From: Aquilaria yunnanensis
Taxonomy: Eukaryota; Streptophyta; Magnoliopsida; Malvales; Thymelaeaceae
Direction: 5' to 3'
Length of the DNA: 64,000 nt
Assembly: GCA_039654915.1 (NCBI GenBank)
Contig: CM077597.1
Coordinates: forward strand, 36,492,001-36,556,000
In this document: positions 10,298 to 21,805 of the stretch, piece after piece
Numbering within the stretch: the first letter of the stretch is position 1
Layout: every line of letters starts with the position of its first letter
Translations under genes and position numbers: made by a program
Notes under the pieces: model-generated
The model's database searches: none
What the model saw: only the letters and a program-made list of their open reading frames with translations
Told to the model about the DNA's origin: nothing

Positions 10298-11640
10298 TTA
10301 ACTTAAATAGAATTTCTGAAAGACAAACTTAGTACACTTAGCATAAATCTCACCAAACTCATGATCAGAAGCATACAAATCTTTTAAATCCTCAAAACCC
10401 AATACTTTTGCATCTAAAGTAGAAAGCAAAGCATACCACATGGAAAGTGCATCCACCACTATATCATCCTTATCTTGCTTGTATTTAATAACATAAGAAA
10501 ATAACTCAATGAACTCCACCCACCTTGCATGCATTCTATTCAACTTATTTGTCTATTAAGAAACTTAAGGGCTTGATGGTCAATATGGATGACAAAGTCT
10601 CTCAATGATAAGTAGTGTTACCATGTCTCCAAAGCTCTTACCAAAGCATAAAGCTCCTTATCATAGCTAGGATAGTTCAAAGCAGCACCATTAAGCTTCT
10701 CACTAAAATATGCAATAGGGCAGCCTCCTTGCATCAATAGAGCTCCAATTCCTACACCTGAAGCATTACATTCAACCACAAAAGTATTAGCAAAGTTAGG
10801 CAAAGTTAGAAGTAGTGCATTGCACAACCTTTCCTTCAACAACTCGAAAGCATCCTCTTGAGCTTTCCCCCACTTGAATCCTACATTCTTCTTGATAATT
10901 TTAGTTAGAGGTGCAGTAATGGAAGAAAAATTTCTCAGAAACCTCCTATAGAAGCTAGCTAACACATGGAATCATCTTACCTCAAGGATGGAAGTTATGG
11001 TTGGCTATTCTTGTATGGCGCTTAACTTCTCTTGATGAACTTCAATGCTTTAGAAACTCACAACAAAACCAAGGAAATTAACTTTGCCAACCAAAAAAGA
11101 GCACTTCTTCAATTTAGCAAAAAATTTTTGCTCTTTTAGAGTAATAGGCACTTATTTTAAGTGTCCAACATGCTCTCCTAGGTTCTTGCTGTATACTAAA
11201 ATGTCATCAAAGTAAACAACAGACCTACCAATGAAGTCACACATGACAAGATTCATGAGCCTCCTAAAAGTACTAGGAGCATTAGTCAATCCAAAAAGCA
11301 TCACTAACCATTCATAATGTCAAATTTTTGTTTTGAAGCTATTTTCCATTCATCCCTTTCCCTCATCCGAATTTGATGGCAACCACTTTTCAAATCAACT
11401 TAGAAAAAAAAGTAGCACCATGCAATTCATTGAGCATATCATCAACTCTAGGGGTAAGGCGCCTATACTTTCCAGTGATCTTGTTGACATGCCTACAATC
11501 CATGCACATGTGCCATGAGCCATCCTCCTTTGGAACCAAAAGGACAGGCATAGCACAAGGGCTCATGCTATCCCTCAAAAAGCCTTTAGTAAACAACTCT
11601 TCTACTTGCCTTTGAATCTCCTTGGTCTCCTAAGGGTTGC
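10298..11640 (-). pseudogene. reverse transcriptase and RNase H of element G
   Basis: The minus strand begins with PCAMPVLLVPKEDGSWHMCMDCR (11390-11596), then a +1 frameshift (one extra T in the SKxDLKSG motif, near 11393), then the [12 protein letters not shown] active-site block near 11200. The connection and RNase H follow at 10618-10965, with [14 protein letters not shown] where family members have (T/E)DAS: the first catalytic Asp is replaced by Asn. RNase H continues at 10298-10543 with DDIVVDALS (a DALS motif). It converted the genomic RNA to DNA and degraded the RNA strand when intact; it is clearly a pseudogene now. Confidence 0.85.
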
Positions 11641-13703
11641 TCCTATCGGCTGGCCTATTTGGAATAGGTGCACCCAGGACTAAGTCAATTTGGTGGTCAA
11701 TGCCCCTTGTGGGTGGCAACCCTCTTGAATCCTCACGGAAAACATCCTTAAAGTCCTTTAACAAAGACAACACAGTACTAGGAAGATGTGTTAGATCATT
11801 GGTAGCATGTAAAGAATCTTTGTAAAGTAAAAGAAGCACTAGTGTTTGTGCTTGAATGGCTTTCTTTACATCACTCATTTTTGCTATATGACACTCTTTC
11901 TTTCCACTCAACTTCCCCTCATTCTTTTCTCTTTGGAACTCTCTTCTCTTATTCCCTTCATGTCCACTATTCTCACAAAACCTCTTGGATGTTCTCTTAA
12001 CTTGCCCCTCACCACTATTGCCCTCAACTTTCCCTTCTTTTTCTTTTCTCTTAAGCTTACATTGAAGCTTTCTTTGATCCTCCAAGACATGTTGTGGTTA
12101 AGGTGAAACAAGCATGATTGGTGTCCATTGGTGGACAAAAGAGTACAAGTTCTTCTCACCATCGCCTGTGACCTTCATATTTAATTACCACGGTCTCCCA
12201 AGCCAAATATAACAATCTTGCATTGGCACAACATCACAAGGCTCTTGATGATAGTAAGTGGCAATCTTAAAATTAACTACAGCTTGCTCTACCACCCTTA
12301 CCTCATCCGCATCATTCAACCACTAAAGTCTATATGGTTGAGGGTGCTTTTGTGTGAGAAGCTTCAACTTCTCAACCATGGTTAAACTTGCTACAGTGGT
12401 GCAACTCCCTCCATCAATGATGAGGCTACATACTTGGTCTTGGATTTGGCACCTTGTGTGGAATATGCATTCCTTTTAATTAGTATCCTCCTTGACTTGC
12501 ATAGTTAGAGCTTTCATTTCCATAAAGTCAAAGTCTCCCTCCTCAAGCTCAAGGGTGTTTGGCTCTTCACTATCTAATGGTGGTGTCTCCTCCAAGCCAT
12601 CTTCATCCTTAGATGTGATCTACCCATCATCTCTAAGAATCATCACCTTCTTATTTGGGCAATCCTTCATGTAACGTCCTTTTCCTCTACACTTGAAGCA
12701 CATCATCTCCCTTGCCTTTTGAACATCTTTGGGTGATGGTGTAGACTTTTCTTGAGTACGTCAAGACAAGACTCCTTTGGTGGCCTCCAAATTTGGTTTT
12801 GGGGCTTCTCTTGCATCCTTGCTCCATGTTTCTCTCTATGTGAAGCTTCCTCCTTATGACATCTTGGATGCCTTTCATCTTCTGATGATCATTTTAGCCT
12901 TGGTGGCATGGTGAAGCAAATCATCCATATTGATAGAGGGCACCGTCTCCACTTTGTTGGCTATCTCATGATTGAGACCATTGATGAATCTATCTATGGT
13001 AGCCTCTTCATCCCCACTGATGTTGGCTCAAGTCAAGGTCATCTTTAGGTCATTGTGGAAATCCTCTGCACTCCTTTAGCCTTGCACCAATCTTTGAAGC
13101 TTAAGGTGTTGGTCTCAGTAATAGTAGTTAGGAACAAAGCTCCTCATTGTCAAGGATTTAAGAGCTCTCCATGTGTTTATAGGTCCTCTTCATTCCTTCT
13201 CCTAAAATTAACAACCTAATTCCACCACACAAGAGCATAGTCAGTTAACTCAATTGTGGGCAACTTTACCTTCTTCATCTTTGAATAGTGATGGCAATCA
13301 AACATCCTCTCAAGCTTTTGCTCCCATTCCTAAAATGCATCCGGATCACTTCTCCCTTGGAAGGATAGAATGGAAAGCTTGATGGAGTTTAAGTTGTTGT
13401 CTTCCCTAGGCTCCCCCTCCTTGGAGCCCTTTGGTCATTCCAAGCTCCTTCTTCTTCCTCGATTTCTTCAACCCATGCACCTTTCCATGGTTCCAACATG
13501 AGGTTGGGTCTCCTTGGCAGCCTTAAGTCTATGTCCTCAATCTTCCTCATGAGTCTATTGAGGGTTTCTTGAAGTTCCCTCATGGTAGGCTCCTCGTTGG
13601 GCGTCACTTCAATCCCTCTCTCCTCATGTCCCTTCATTGCTAATAAAATCAAAGATCCTCGCACACTCACCTCACATGATTCACTTAAAAGATGAGAACT
13701 CAA
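11630..13703 (-). pseudogene. gag, zinc knuckle and protease of element G
   Basis: The minus strand from 13703 has a Glu-rich N-terminal part. A retrotransposon-gag domain follows at about 13400-12880 (LSILSFQGRSDPDAF, then DYALVWWN), with two stops. A CCHC knuckle, CFKCRGKGRYMKDC, lies near 12640-12700, and a retropepsin-like site, IIDGGSCTTVA, near 12400. A charged linker (11630-12085) leads into the start of RT with GLPPTRGIDHQIDL. Gag packages the RNA and the protease cuts the polyprotein. In-frame stops, several of the TAG kind, show decay. The ATG at 13703 is only the first one in this frame; the true start is not determined. Confidence 0.8.
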
Positions 13704-14460
13704 ACACTTAATTTGCTAGTGAGAATATTGCTTTCAAAAGAAACCTCAAAATTTCTAAGAAAACCTTCCTCAAAGCACACAAGAAAACCTGAATCGTTTG
13801 AAAAAAAAATTTGACTCCAAAATTGAGGTAGGCTAAACAAGCTTTGAAAGATTTTAGGAAGCCCTTGCAATAAAAGACTACAAGAACCACAAAGAAAGGC
13901 TTTAGGCTCAAGACTAAATGGTTTAGGGTTTTTGGGTGCAAAACCAAATATTTGTGCAATCCTTTCTACAATTCCTTCTCTAAACCTTTTTTATTTTGTT
14001 GCTTTATGGCTAGAAATTATTTTTTGCTTTTGAGTTTCTAGTTTCCAAAGGCATAAAGTCAATTCATTTTCAGCAAACACAAGAAACCTCATTCAAACTT
14101 TGCACAGTTGAAAGCAACTTTGTGCTAAGGTAACCTGGTTTTCAGAACCTTCTTTTGGTATTTGTTTATTAACTCTAGGGTGCTGGAAATAAAGAAACAA
14201 AGGTACATTAGTTTAATTAGACAAGAAGGAGAGGATGATAAACAATTTGAATGAGAAGCAAAAGGAAAAAGGTGACACTAGTTGACTCTTTTTGTTGTTT
14301 TTCTTGATTTGGATGGAAGACAAGGCTGGCAAATGTATAGCACAGACCTGAAACACAATTGAATAACGTTAGAATAGTGAACCAAAAGCAATCAAATTGG
14401 AAAAACATAACACAAACAAAGAGAGAACAAGAACATAAAGATGTCCTTCGGATGGAACTT

Positions 14461-14475
14461 GTGGCTCTAATACCA
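14461..14475 (-). other. primer binding site of element G (tRNA-iMet type)
   Basis: On the minus strand TGGTATTAGAGCCAC lies 2 nt after the LTR end (GTATCA). It differs by one base from TGGTATCAGAGC, the plant initiator-Met tRNA complement used by many LTR elements. Confidence 0.8.
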
Positions 14476-14477
14476 CT

Positions 14478-15081
14478 TGATACGAACCCTGTTGGTATAA
14501 AGAGCAAGAAATGCACCCAAGATATTAACAAGTTCCACAATCAACACCAAGAGATTGGATTGAAGACCCCCACCCCTGATCGACTTGTGATTAGAAACAA
14601 GAAGTATAAAGAACACACAAAGAACACAGGCTTGCTTGTGTGGGAAGGTAGTCCACTAAGAACCAAAAAGAATGCATCTAAAAGAGAAATATTAATCGTG
14701 TCAAAGGCTATTTTTTACAATCAAAATGTAACCCTTTTTATAGGCCTAAATTGGTGTTTAAACTAAGCCAAATTTGGCTAGAAAACCTAAGTGCAAAAGA
14801 CATAGGAAACCTAATCAAACTAGGATTAAAATACACACTTTATACTTGTTTTAAATATGTAGCGTATGCCAATTATCCCCCATGCCTTAAATGAGTTCCC
14901 TAGTCCTAATAAAATCATAAATAATGTAATTAAATAGGAAATTAAAGTAAATTATGTAGGTACACAATATTAGGCCTAAAATCCTTAAATAGGCATCTTA
15001 GGTGCACCATTATGCATTTTTAGGGTTCATGCTTGTGCCTTCAAGTTCTAGCTGAGATCTTTAAGTCCTATAGGCTTAAGA
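14478..15081 (-). repeat. 5' LTR of element G
   Basis: 604 bp, same length as 8182-8785. On the minus strand it is followed directly by the primer site and leader of G. On its other side (15082-15450) lies not unrelated flank but a second copy of a polypurine tract (TAAGGGAAGG) and polyprotein tail, so this LTR has internal-type sequence on both sides. Confidence 0.75.
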
Positions 15082-15551
15082 CCTTCCCTTAGTTGTTGAA
15101 AAAAGGTGTTGAAAGTTTAGGGCTCAAAGATTCAGATTACGAAAGAAAATGGCCTAGAAGACACTTTAAGGGGGCTATAAGGGTGTACCTTGAGTGGTGT
15201 CCTTGGTGTACTTGTTAGTTTGCTGGTCTAAGCACACTAGAAGTTAGCACCAAGCTTGGCCATCCTCTCCATATGCTCCTTTTACTGTGCTAGCATCTCC
15301 ATGTGAAGATGCAAGTCCATCATCCATAAAATAGCTTGATCTGCATTAGTAAGGTCCTTAGTCATCTTCCTTGTCATAGGTTCACTAGTTATATTCAATG
15401 GGTCCTTGCCATCCTTGGGTGTGCCTTCCAAACTCACATCAATAATCCTAAAAAATTTGCATAGTGTATGTGTCAAAATGAAAGAATGCACGCTGAAATA
15501 TAAAGATTGATGCATAAAAATTGAATGAACATGAAAGAGAATCAGAGACAC
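15082..15551 (-). pseudogene. polyprotein tail of an upstream G-family copy
   Basis: The minus strand reads LEGTPKDGKDPLNITSEPMTRKMTKDL, closely matching the tail of element G (8924-9241), followed by the same non-coding trailer and purine tract leading into the LTR at 15081. Similarity to G stops near 15450. It is the 3' end of another element whose LTR is the one shared with G. Confidence 0.75.
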
Positions 15552-17874
15552 ATGTATTGTATGTGTAAAAACTAATTCAGGTGTGAAGAATCCTAAAGAA
15601 CTAGATAATATTTTATTTAAAATAAAATAATGTGTTGTGATTATAAAACAAACAAACCTAGAAATGAATGGTTCTAAAATAGATTTTTGTTTTCAAAAAA
15701 ATCATGGAATTCAAAAATGAATTTGATAAAACTAAAAAATTAGAAGATTTAAAACTTTATTTCATCAATCTAGGATGATGATATCCATCTTGCATAAGAA
15801 AAATAGTAGCAAAGTATGTTCTCATCACATCAAAACATCCTAGGCAATATCAAACCTATTCAAAAGAGAAAAATACATTGTAGAATGGGGTTTCAATTTC
15901 CATGTATCCTTTTTTTTTGGCATAATGTTCAAAGTCTTGATTGGGCACTCTATAAGCACCTGCTCAAGGTCAACTTGGATTCGTGCCTCCTCTTTGGTCT
16001 TCTTTGGCTCCACATCTTGGTATTATTATAGAGAAGACACAACAAAGTAAAAGAAGAAACTCATAGGTTAGATAAAAAAACATCTCTATAGGACAACCTT
16101 TCTTTACTTTGTTTGGGAATAAGGGTACCCTTTTGCTTTTTCTCAACTTCCCACTTAGTTTACTCTCTTAGGAACACTCCAACATTCACTTCCCACTCAA
16201 TTACACTCATCTTACATCTTTCAATTTTTACTTCAACTTTCCTCTCTTGATTTTCTCTCATGACTTTAACTTTCCTCTTGAATTTTGTTCCTTTAGCCTT
16301 ATGATAATTTGATTGTATCTTCTTTGAAATAAGGGCATTGTTTTTGTCAAGCCATTCTTGGTAGGTGTTGCATTTGTAAAAGTTAGCCATAGCATATTCT
16401 ATGTGTGTGGGTTTATGAGCATGACTTGGGTAGATTGTGGGAAGGTGTCTCAGGTTGGAAAAATGGGGTTAGGAAGGGGGCTTGTTTTGGAGGTGTTAGG
16501 GTAGCAGGTTTTCAAGATGTAGCAAGGCTTAGAAGCATGGCCATAAGTAGGAATGGAAGGGTTACGGCACTTGTATGTCTTGGAAGGGGCTAGTTTACGT
16601 TCATAGGTCCTGGCCATGGAGGGTTTCCTTCCATGTGATTCCTTTCTCCTTGAGGGCTCGACATAGCACTCCTTGTATGCCCTTATATAAGACCTCTTAT
16701 GATGCTGCTAAAATTCATCATAATAATTAGGTTGGGCGAGATTGGACATCCTTCCAACATGAACTAATTCAATCTCTGACCATTTCTCCTCAAGCTTATA
16801 AAAGCACTGCTGCAACCTTTAAACAAATTTGTTAAATTATCTTCAATTTTTTTACTCATTCTCCATGGTAAATCTACAACAAAAATAGTCTTACACTACC
16901 TCATGTGTTTTATTGAGGAAAGATCAAAACACTCTTACTCAGATTAGTATCATGCTTTTAAAAACTTGTCAGCTAGGCTTGAGTTCTTTAGAATTGAAAT
17001 ACGTAAAATAAAACAATTTAAAATACTTAGCTTTAATAATAAGAAATTGGCTGCAAGAGAAGAGAAAAGGCTAAAAGATTGGAATGAGTAGTTGGAAACA
17101 AAAGGACAAAGAAATAGAATTTTAGAATGGATAAGGAACAAGAATGAATTAAAATTTAGAATCAAAATTTAGGAAAGATTAAGCAAGAATGCCATTTTAG
17201 ATTAAAAGGACCATTGCTTTAGATTTCTTTCTAGGCATGCGCAATCAAGAACCACCAAGATTGATTTTCTTACTACAAAAGAAATAATAAGATTAGTTCT
17301 TGTAGCAAAAAGTTTTAAAAAGATTAAATCTTGAAATAAAGAATGAATATTGGATTAAAAGGTTGAGCCCTAATCAATTCTTGAAAGATCGCGAATTGGA
17401 AGTATTCTTTTTTTTTTTTTTATTCAGGCTACAAATGAAACAAGTAATCTATAGCAAGGATATGTAATCAAGAGCACACAAGATTTCAATTTTAAGGAAT
17501 CATAAATGGATTTAAGAAAGGCTTCCTGGACAGATAAAGGTGTGCATTATATGTATTTTATTTTTATTGCAGTTGCTGTATGGAAGCAAAACAAAAAAAA
17601 TTAGATTGTAGGAACTAGACACAAAAACGGAAATGAGTAAAAAAAAAAAAAGAAACATGAGTCAAGGGATGAATTGAAGAAAAACAAAATGAAAAACTTG
17701 CTGGGTGAATGACTTTTTGCTGTGAAGAATAACCTACAAAAAACACACACATGAACGGGATGGGACAAGAAAGGATTGGTTAGAACAAATGTAGGAAACA
17801 AAACATGAAGTAGAAACAAAATGAAGAAAACTGGAAAGGAACAAAACAAAGGAATGATAATCTGAATAGAACCT
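15552..17874 (-). other. decayed interior of G-related copy (G2)
   Basis: An AT-rich interval. A minus-strand frame at 16160-16390 (76 codons, rich in Lys/Glu) could be a gag or linker remnant but has no diagnostic motif. The part next to 17874 resembles the leader of element G (both give a SSGIRA-like reading across the LTR/primer junction). No RT or integrase motif is seen, so the interior has been largely deleted or has diverged beyond recognition. Confidence 0.45.
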
Positions 17875-17889
17875 GAAGCTCTAATACCA
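17875..17889 (-). other. second tRNA-iMet-type primer binding site (G2)
   Basis: The minus strand has TGGTATTAGAGCTTC, 2 nt after TACATCA. It is the same arrangement as in element G, marking a second 5' LTR end at 17892. Confidence 0.75.
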
Positions 17890-17891
17890 CT

Positions 17892-18600
17892 TGATGTAAA
17901 CCCCATTATTCTATGACCAAGCAACTTGTGAACAAAGTTGCATAATACCAAAAATGCAGATTTTAAATAAAAAATCCACACCACAAGTCAACCTATGACT
18001 TGAAACGGAACATAGAGCTTAAAATTCACTATGGAATCCACCTTAGCTTCATTCGGATAATTAAGCTCACAATGAACTTAAGTTTGTGGATGATGTCTCA
18101 TAAGAGATTTCTCATTGAAACAATTTAAAGACTATACTACATTAAAGAATGGCCTTCAAAAGGTTAAATGATCACATAAACACTAGTCCTAGTTCAAATA
18201 CAAGTTCTATGTTTGAAAAAAATAAAAGACTTAGCCACAAAAGAGTTCTACTGCTAAAACACTTAAAAATAAAAGAATAAACACAATTTCAAGTACATAT
18301 AGGTGAAAATAATGCAAAAATAGCTATAGAAAATGTATCTTAACCTATTTACCACTAGAAACACATATTTAGCCCTTATTATGTTAAATAAGTGTGTAAT
18401 GAGTGCAACAACATGTGCGAAAAGTATCCTGGTTGATGGCTTGGTTACCTTAGATATTTTATGACAAAAAAATGCTATAATAAAGCATAAATATGCCCTT
18501 GGAACCTTATATATGAATTGGCACAATTCAAACTCCTTCAGGCTTCGACTATACATGATGGAACAAGAAGATAGCCTTTTGAATTTCCTTCAAGTATGCT
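17892..18600 (-). repeat. probable 5' LTR of G2 (outer boundary uncertain)
   Basis: On the minus strand it ends with TACATCA next to the primer site. The first 130 bp resemble the LTR of G distantly (GTCAACCTATGACTTGAAAC against ATCGACTTGTGATTAGAAAC). The outer end could not be located; 18600 is a guess based on the LTR length of G. Confidence 0.4.
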
Positions 18601-19335
18601 ATCTTCTTTCTACTTGAATAGCTAGGAACTATTATAAGAAATGCATATTGACTTGAAGTAGGTTCTCTTCAATGGCAACTGACCCTTATAGCTTGAACCT
18701 GCACCATTAGAATTAAAGGTGCACATTAAGGCTTCTATTGGTGTCACAGCCTCTCCTTGAAACATAGCCTCTTATTCTTCTATGGGAAGGCTAGAAAAAA
18801 AAATGAAGTCACTTGTAGGACAAGGAATATGAACAATGCTACCTTTTCTTGAACATGGACATGGAATCTCATTGTGGCCCTTGGGTGCACCCTTGTGTGT
18901 TCCGGGTGTCATTCCTAGGGGGCTTAGGCATGTGACATACTTGGCAACCCTTATTGGCTCCAATGTGCCAAAATCCTCATTCTACACTCATTCAAATGCT
19001 AGTTCTTTAGATACTCCAGAACTTAACACCATTAAGCTCGAAAAGATGATTGAATCTTCCAATTTGAGCTCTTTAACTTTAATCTCGACAAAAAATTGCC
19101 AGCATGTGTGTGATGGTCCTCTGTAAGTGTGCATCCATTTTTGAACATGGAGTAGCAACTATTCTAGAAGTTTTCATGCATGACCTCATTATTATATTGC
19201 CACAGGCGATTTAGCAACACATGACTTGTTTGGGTATGAGCCACTTTATACTTCATCTCATCTTTATATTGCCCTATCTCTAGAGAAATATGGACTTGCT
19301 GGACAACATTCACATTTCTAGTGTCATTCAACCAT
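18601..19335. other. interval without recognised gene; second copy of 210-bp repeat
   Basis: 18925-19135 matches 6995-7205 in the same orientation. The minus-strand open frame 18772-18963 has no family motif. The rest shows nothing I can name. Confidence 0.4.
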
Positions 19336-19640
19336 TATAATTGTTATGCCCCTCAAAACTTCGTGCATAGGCCATGGGCTATAATTGTTATGCCCCTTAA
19401 AACTTGGTGCATAGGCCATAGGCTAGGATAAATAAGTAGAATGAAGCTAAAGACATTAAGATCGAGCTCTTTAAATTGGAAAAATAAAATTTTGAATAAA
19501 TCTTGCTTGTGGTTTGAGTGTTTGAACCATTCGGGTTCATAAATTACTTAGCCAAAATGGAAGATGCAAATGATGATTTAAGAAGTTGAGGGACTCAATT
19601 TCAAGGTCTATTGAGTGGTCAATTTGGAGGGCCAATTTGC
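19336..19640 (+). mobile_element. start of a Tekay/Del-type LTR (5' LTR of D), with 44-bp tandem duplication
   Basis: 19387-19640 matches 53705-53945, the beginning of the 3' LTR of element D (TTATGCC..AAAACTTGGTGCATAGGCC, GGAGCATGAAGCTA-like, TTGCTTGTGGTTTGAG, ATGATGATTTAAGAAGTTGAG). The first 44 bp are present twice in tandem (19336-19379 and 19380-19423). Similarity ends abruptly at about 19640 (TTTGGAGG), where gag of element B begins, so B broke this LTR. Confidence 0.75.
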
Positions 19641-19645
19641 ACATG

Positions 19646-19975
19646 ACTGCTGAAGAATTAAGAATGGGAGGGCCAAAGTCTGACCACATGCGCCCCGAAA
19701 GACAAAACAGCCAACCTCGATATCCAATCGAAGGCTGAGGGAGACCTCGAAAGCAGAGGGGGAAGAAGCCAATGGCGTTCACCCCCTTGAACACCACGAG
19801 AATGAACATCCTAATGGTGATGGAAAGGCAAGGCACCCAGATCCAACGGTCGAATGGCATGACCTCGGAAAACAAGAAAAATATGAAGAAATTCTGTCAA
19901 TTCCATCGGGATCACGGTCATGATGCTGAGGATTACTTCCAACTCAGGAAGTACATCGAGTCCCTGGTCAAGTAG
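19646..19975 (+). pseudogene. gag C-terminus and zinc knuckle of B
   Basis: The reading starts mid-protein with HMTAEELRMGGPKSDH, the same words as the end of gag of element A, so about 200 residues of capsid domain are missing. An in-frame TGA (19736-19738, after IEG) occurs at the same place as in A. The nucleocapsid motif CQFHRDHGHDAEDYFQLRKYIE follows; the last Cys of the expected C-X2-H-X4-H-X4-C knuckle is Tyr here. A TAG at 19973 ends the frame, after which the homologous reading continues. Confidence 0.8.
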
Positions 19976-20818
19976 GGTCAACTTCGCCGGTATTTGCGGA
20001 TGCCCTCGCCCAGGGAAAGGAGGGAGGAGGAAAAAAAGGAAGATGAGGACTACGATTCCGATCGACGTCAGAACCGAAGTCCCAAGAAGAATCCTCCACC
20101 ATTGGCCGGAGTAATCCAGACCATCACCACGGGGCTACCTTCGGCAGAGAGGAAGAGGAAAACCAGGGAGATCTCGGTAATGGAATTCGGCAACCCATCA
20201 AACGAGCTTGTTCGGAAAGATGGGTCTATTGTAGTATTCCCACACGATGACCCACTCCTTATCATGGCAAGGATTGGGAGTTGGGACATAAAATGGGTGC
20301 TCCTGGACGACAGGTCTAACGCCGATGTCTTATTCTCCCACCTGCTGCCAAGCTTGGGCATCACGAAAACTGACCTCAAACCAGTCACATCCCTTACCTT
20401 CAGGGTAGGTCATTCCAAACTCCCTGTCCTCGGGTGGATTGACCTGCCTATAATGTTAAGGGGAACTTCAGTTTAGAACAATGCAGAGCTCTTCACCTCA
20501 GCCATGACCAGGTTCATAGTCATTGATGTCCCTTCTTCGTACAATGTAATCCTCGGAAGGCAAACTCAAGCGAACTTTCACATCCGACCAGATGTGAAGT
20601 ACCTGACGGTCACCTTCACCATAAAGAAGGGGGACGCAGAGATATTTATTGACCAAGCTGAGGTCTGGAAGGTCTTCGTGAAGGCTAGGCAAAGCCCAGT
20701 GAAAGTGCACACACAGACCTCGAGAGAAAAGGGCACACCAACCAAAGAGCCTATAGAAGGGGAGAAAAGCAACTCAGAAAAAATTAAAACTGAGGATATA
20801 GAGCTTGTCCCAGGCTGA
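19976..20818 (+). pseudogene. protease region of B (mutated active site)
   Basis: Homologous to the protease segment of A (about 43600-42800). The catalytic loop reads LLDDRSNADVLF; A has LLDDGSNADVLF and the retropepsin consensus needs D-[ST]-G or D-G/D-G-S, so Gly to Arg should destroy it. Further along come PILGW-like and DVPSSYNVILGRQ segments as in A. TAG stops at 19973 and 20474 and a TGA at 20816 interrupt the frame. It would have cut the gag-pol polyprotein. Confidence 0.8.
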
Positions 20819-20827
20819 AGTACCCGT

Positions 20828-21805
20828 ATGGGGAAACATTTGGCCGAAGGTGACAAGCAAAAGCTTTTATCTTTCCTTTTAATGAACAAAGATCTATTTG
20901 CCTACTCGTCGAAGGACATGCCTGGGGTAGACCCTCGCATAATTCAGCATAGTCTTAAGATACGCCCTGACGTAAGGCTTGTTTGCCAAAAAAAGAGAAG
21001 CCTTTCGGTACACAAGAATAACTTCGTTAAATCCGAAGTCCAACGGTTGAAGGAGGCAGATGTGATAAGGAAAGTCAAATATCCCGAATGGCTTAGTAAT
21101 GTGGTTATCGCCACAAAAGAAGGGAGTGACAAACTCTGTATGTGGATCGACTTCTGAAATGTGAACGATGCTTGCCCTAAAGATTCATATCCTCTGCTGC
21201 CATTAGAACAGTTGGTAGACTCAACCGCCGAGTATAGCCTCCTTAGCTTCCTCGATGCCTTCAGTGGGTATCATCAAATCAGGATGCAGCCTGAGGATGA
21301 GGAAAAAACTGCCTTCATCACCCAAGTTGGTACATACTGCTATATTAGAATGCCCTTCGGGCTTAAGAACGCAGGAACCACCTACCAGAGGTTGATGAAT
21401 AGGAGCTTCGGCTCCCAAATCAGGAGGAACATGGAAGTCTATGTCGATGATATGATAGTTAAGCGAAAAATGCCGAGTAGTCATATCATAGACTTAGAGG
21501 AAACATTCCACCAACTAGGGACATTCAGAATTCATCTCAACCCCAAAAAATGTGTGTTTGGGGTGAATGTGGGTAAGTTCCCGGATTCATGGTGCGGAGA
21601 GATGTATTGACGCCAATTCGGAAAAAGTCAAGGCCCTGCTGGGATTCCGAACTCCCACGACGACTAAGGATGTGCAAAGACTCACAGGGAGAATCATGTC
21701 CCTCAACAGATTCATCTGGACATATGGGGATCGCTGCCGACCGTTCTTCAAAATCCTTACTTAGGCAGCAAAAAATGATGGCAACCTCGGGACCGAGGTG
21801 CACCC
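20828..21805 (+). pseudogene. reverse transcriptase of B
   Basis: It carries RT motifs in order: KEAD(V)IRKVKYPEWLSNVV, then an Arg-to-stop change in the IDFRN motif (IDF then TGA at 21155), LLSFLDAFSGYHQIRM (first catalytic Asp), MPFGLKNAG, and MEVYVDDMIVK (active-site Asp pair intact). A frameshift near 21575 splits the thumb region. The frame is cut at 21805 by the insertion of LTR F1 and resumes at 23227. The enzyme copied element RNA to DNA; this copy is dead. Confidence 0.88.

Larger units (their letters stand above)
8182..15081 (-). mobile_element. degenerate Ty3/gypsy element G (minus strand)
   Basis: A full-length but decayed element read on the minus strand: LTR 14478-15081, primer site 14461-14475, gag, CCHC knuckle, protease, RT, RNase H, integrase, a polyprotein tail, polypurine tract, LTR 8182-8785. 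The domain order (integrase last) makes it Ty3/gypsy. The integrase-C-terminal wording (FNFADLSLFE then a PMTRKRTKEL tail) and the gag/protease style resemble plant chromoviruses of the CRM/Reina/Galadriel kind, though I see no chromodomain and leave the lineage open. Numerous stops and at least one frameshift in RT make it inactive. No target duplication could be confirmed. Confidence 0.85.

Noticed and set aside
8182..15081. Assigning element G to the centromeric CRM clade
   Set aside because: Integrase tail and gag wording are similar to CRM and relatives, but I could not see a chromodomain or CR motif in the decayed reading, so a centromere link would be unsupported.
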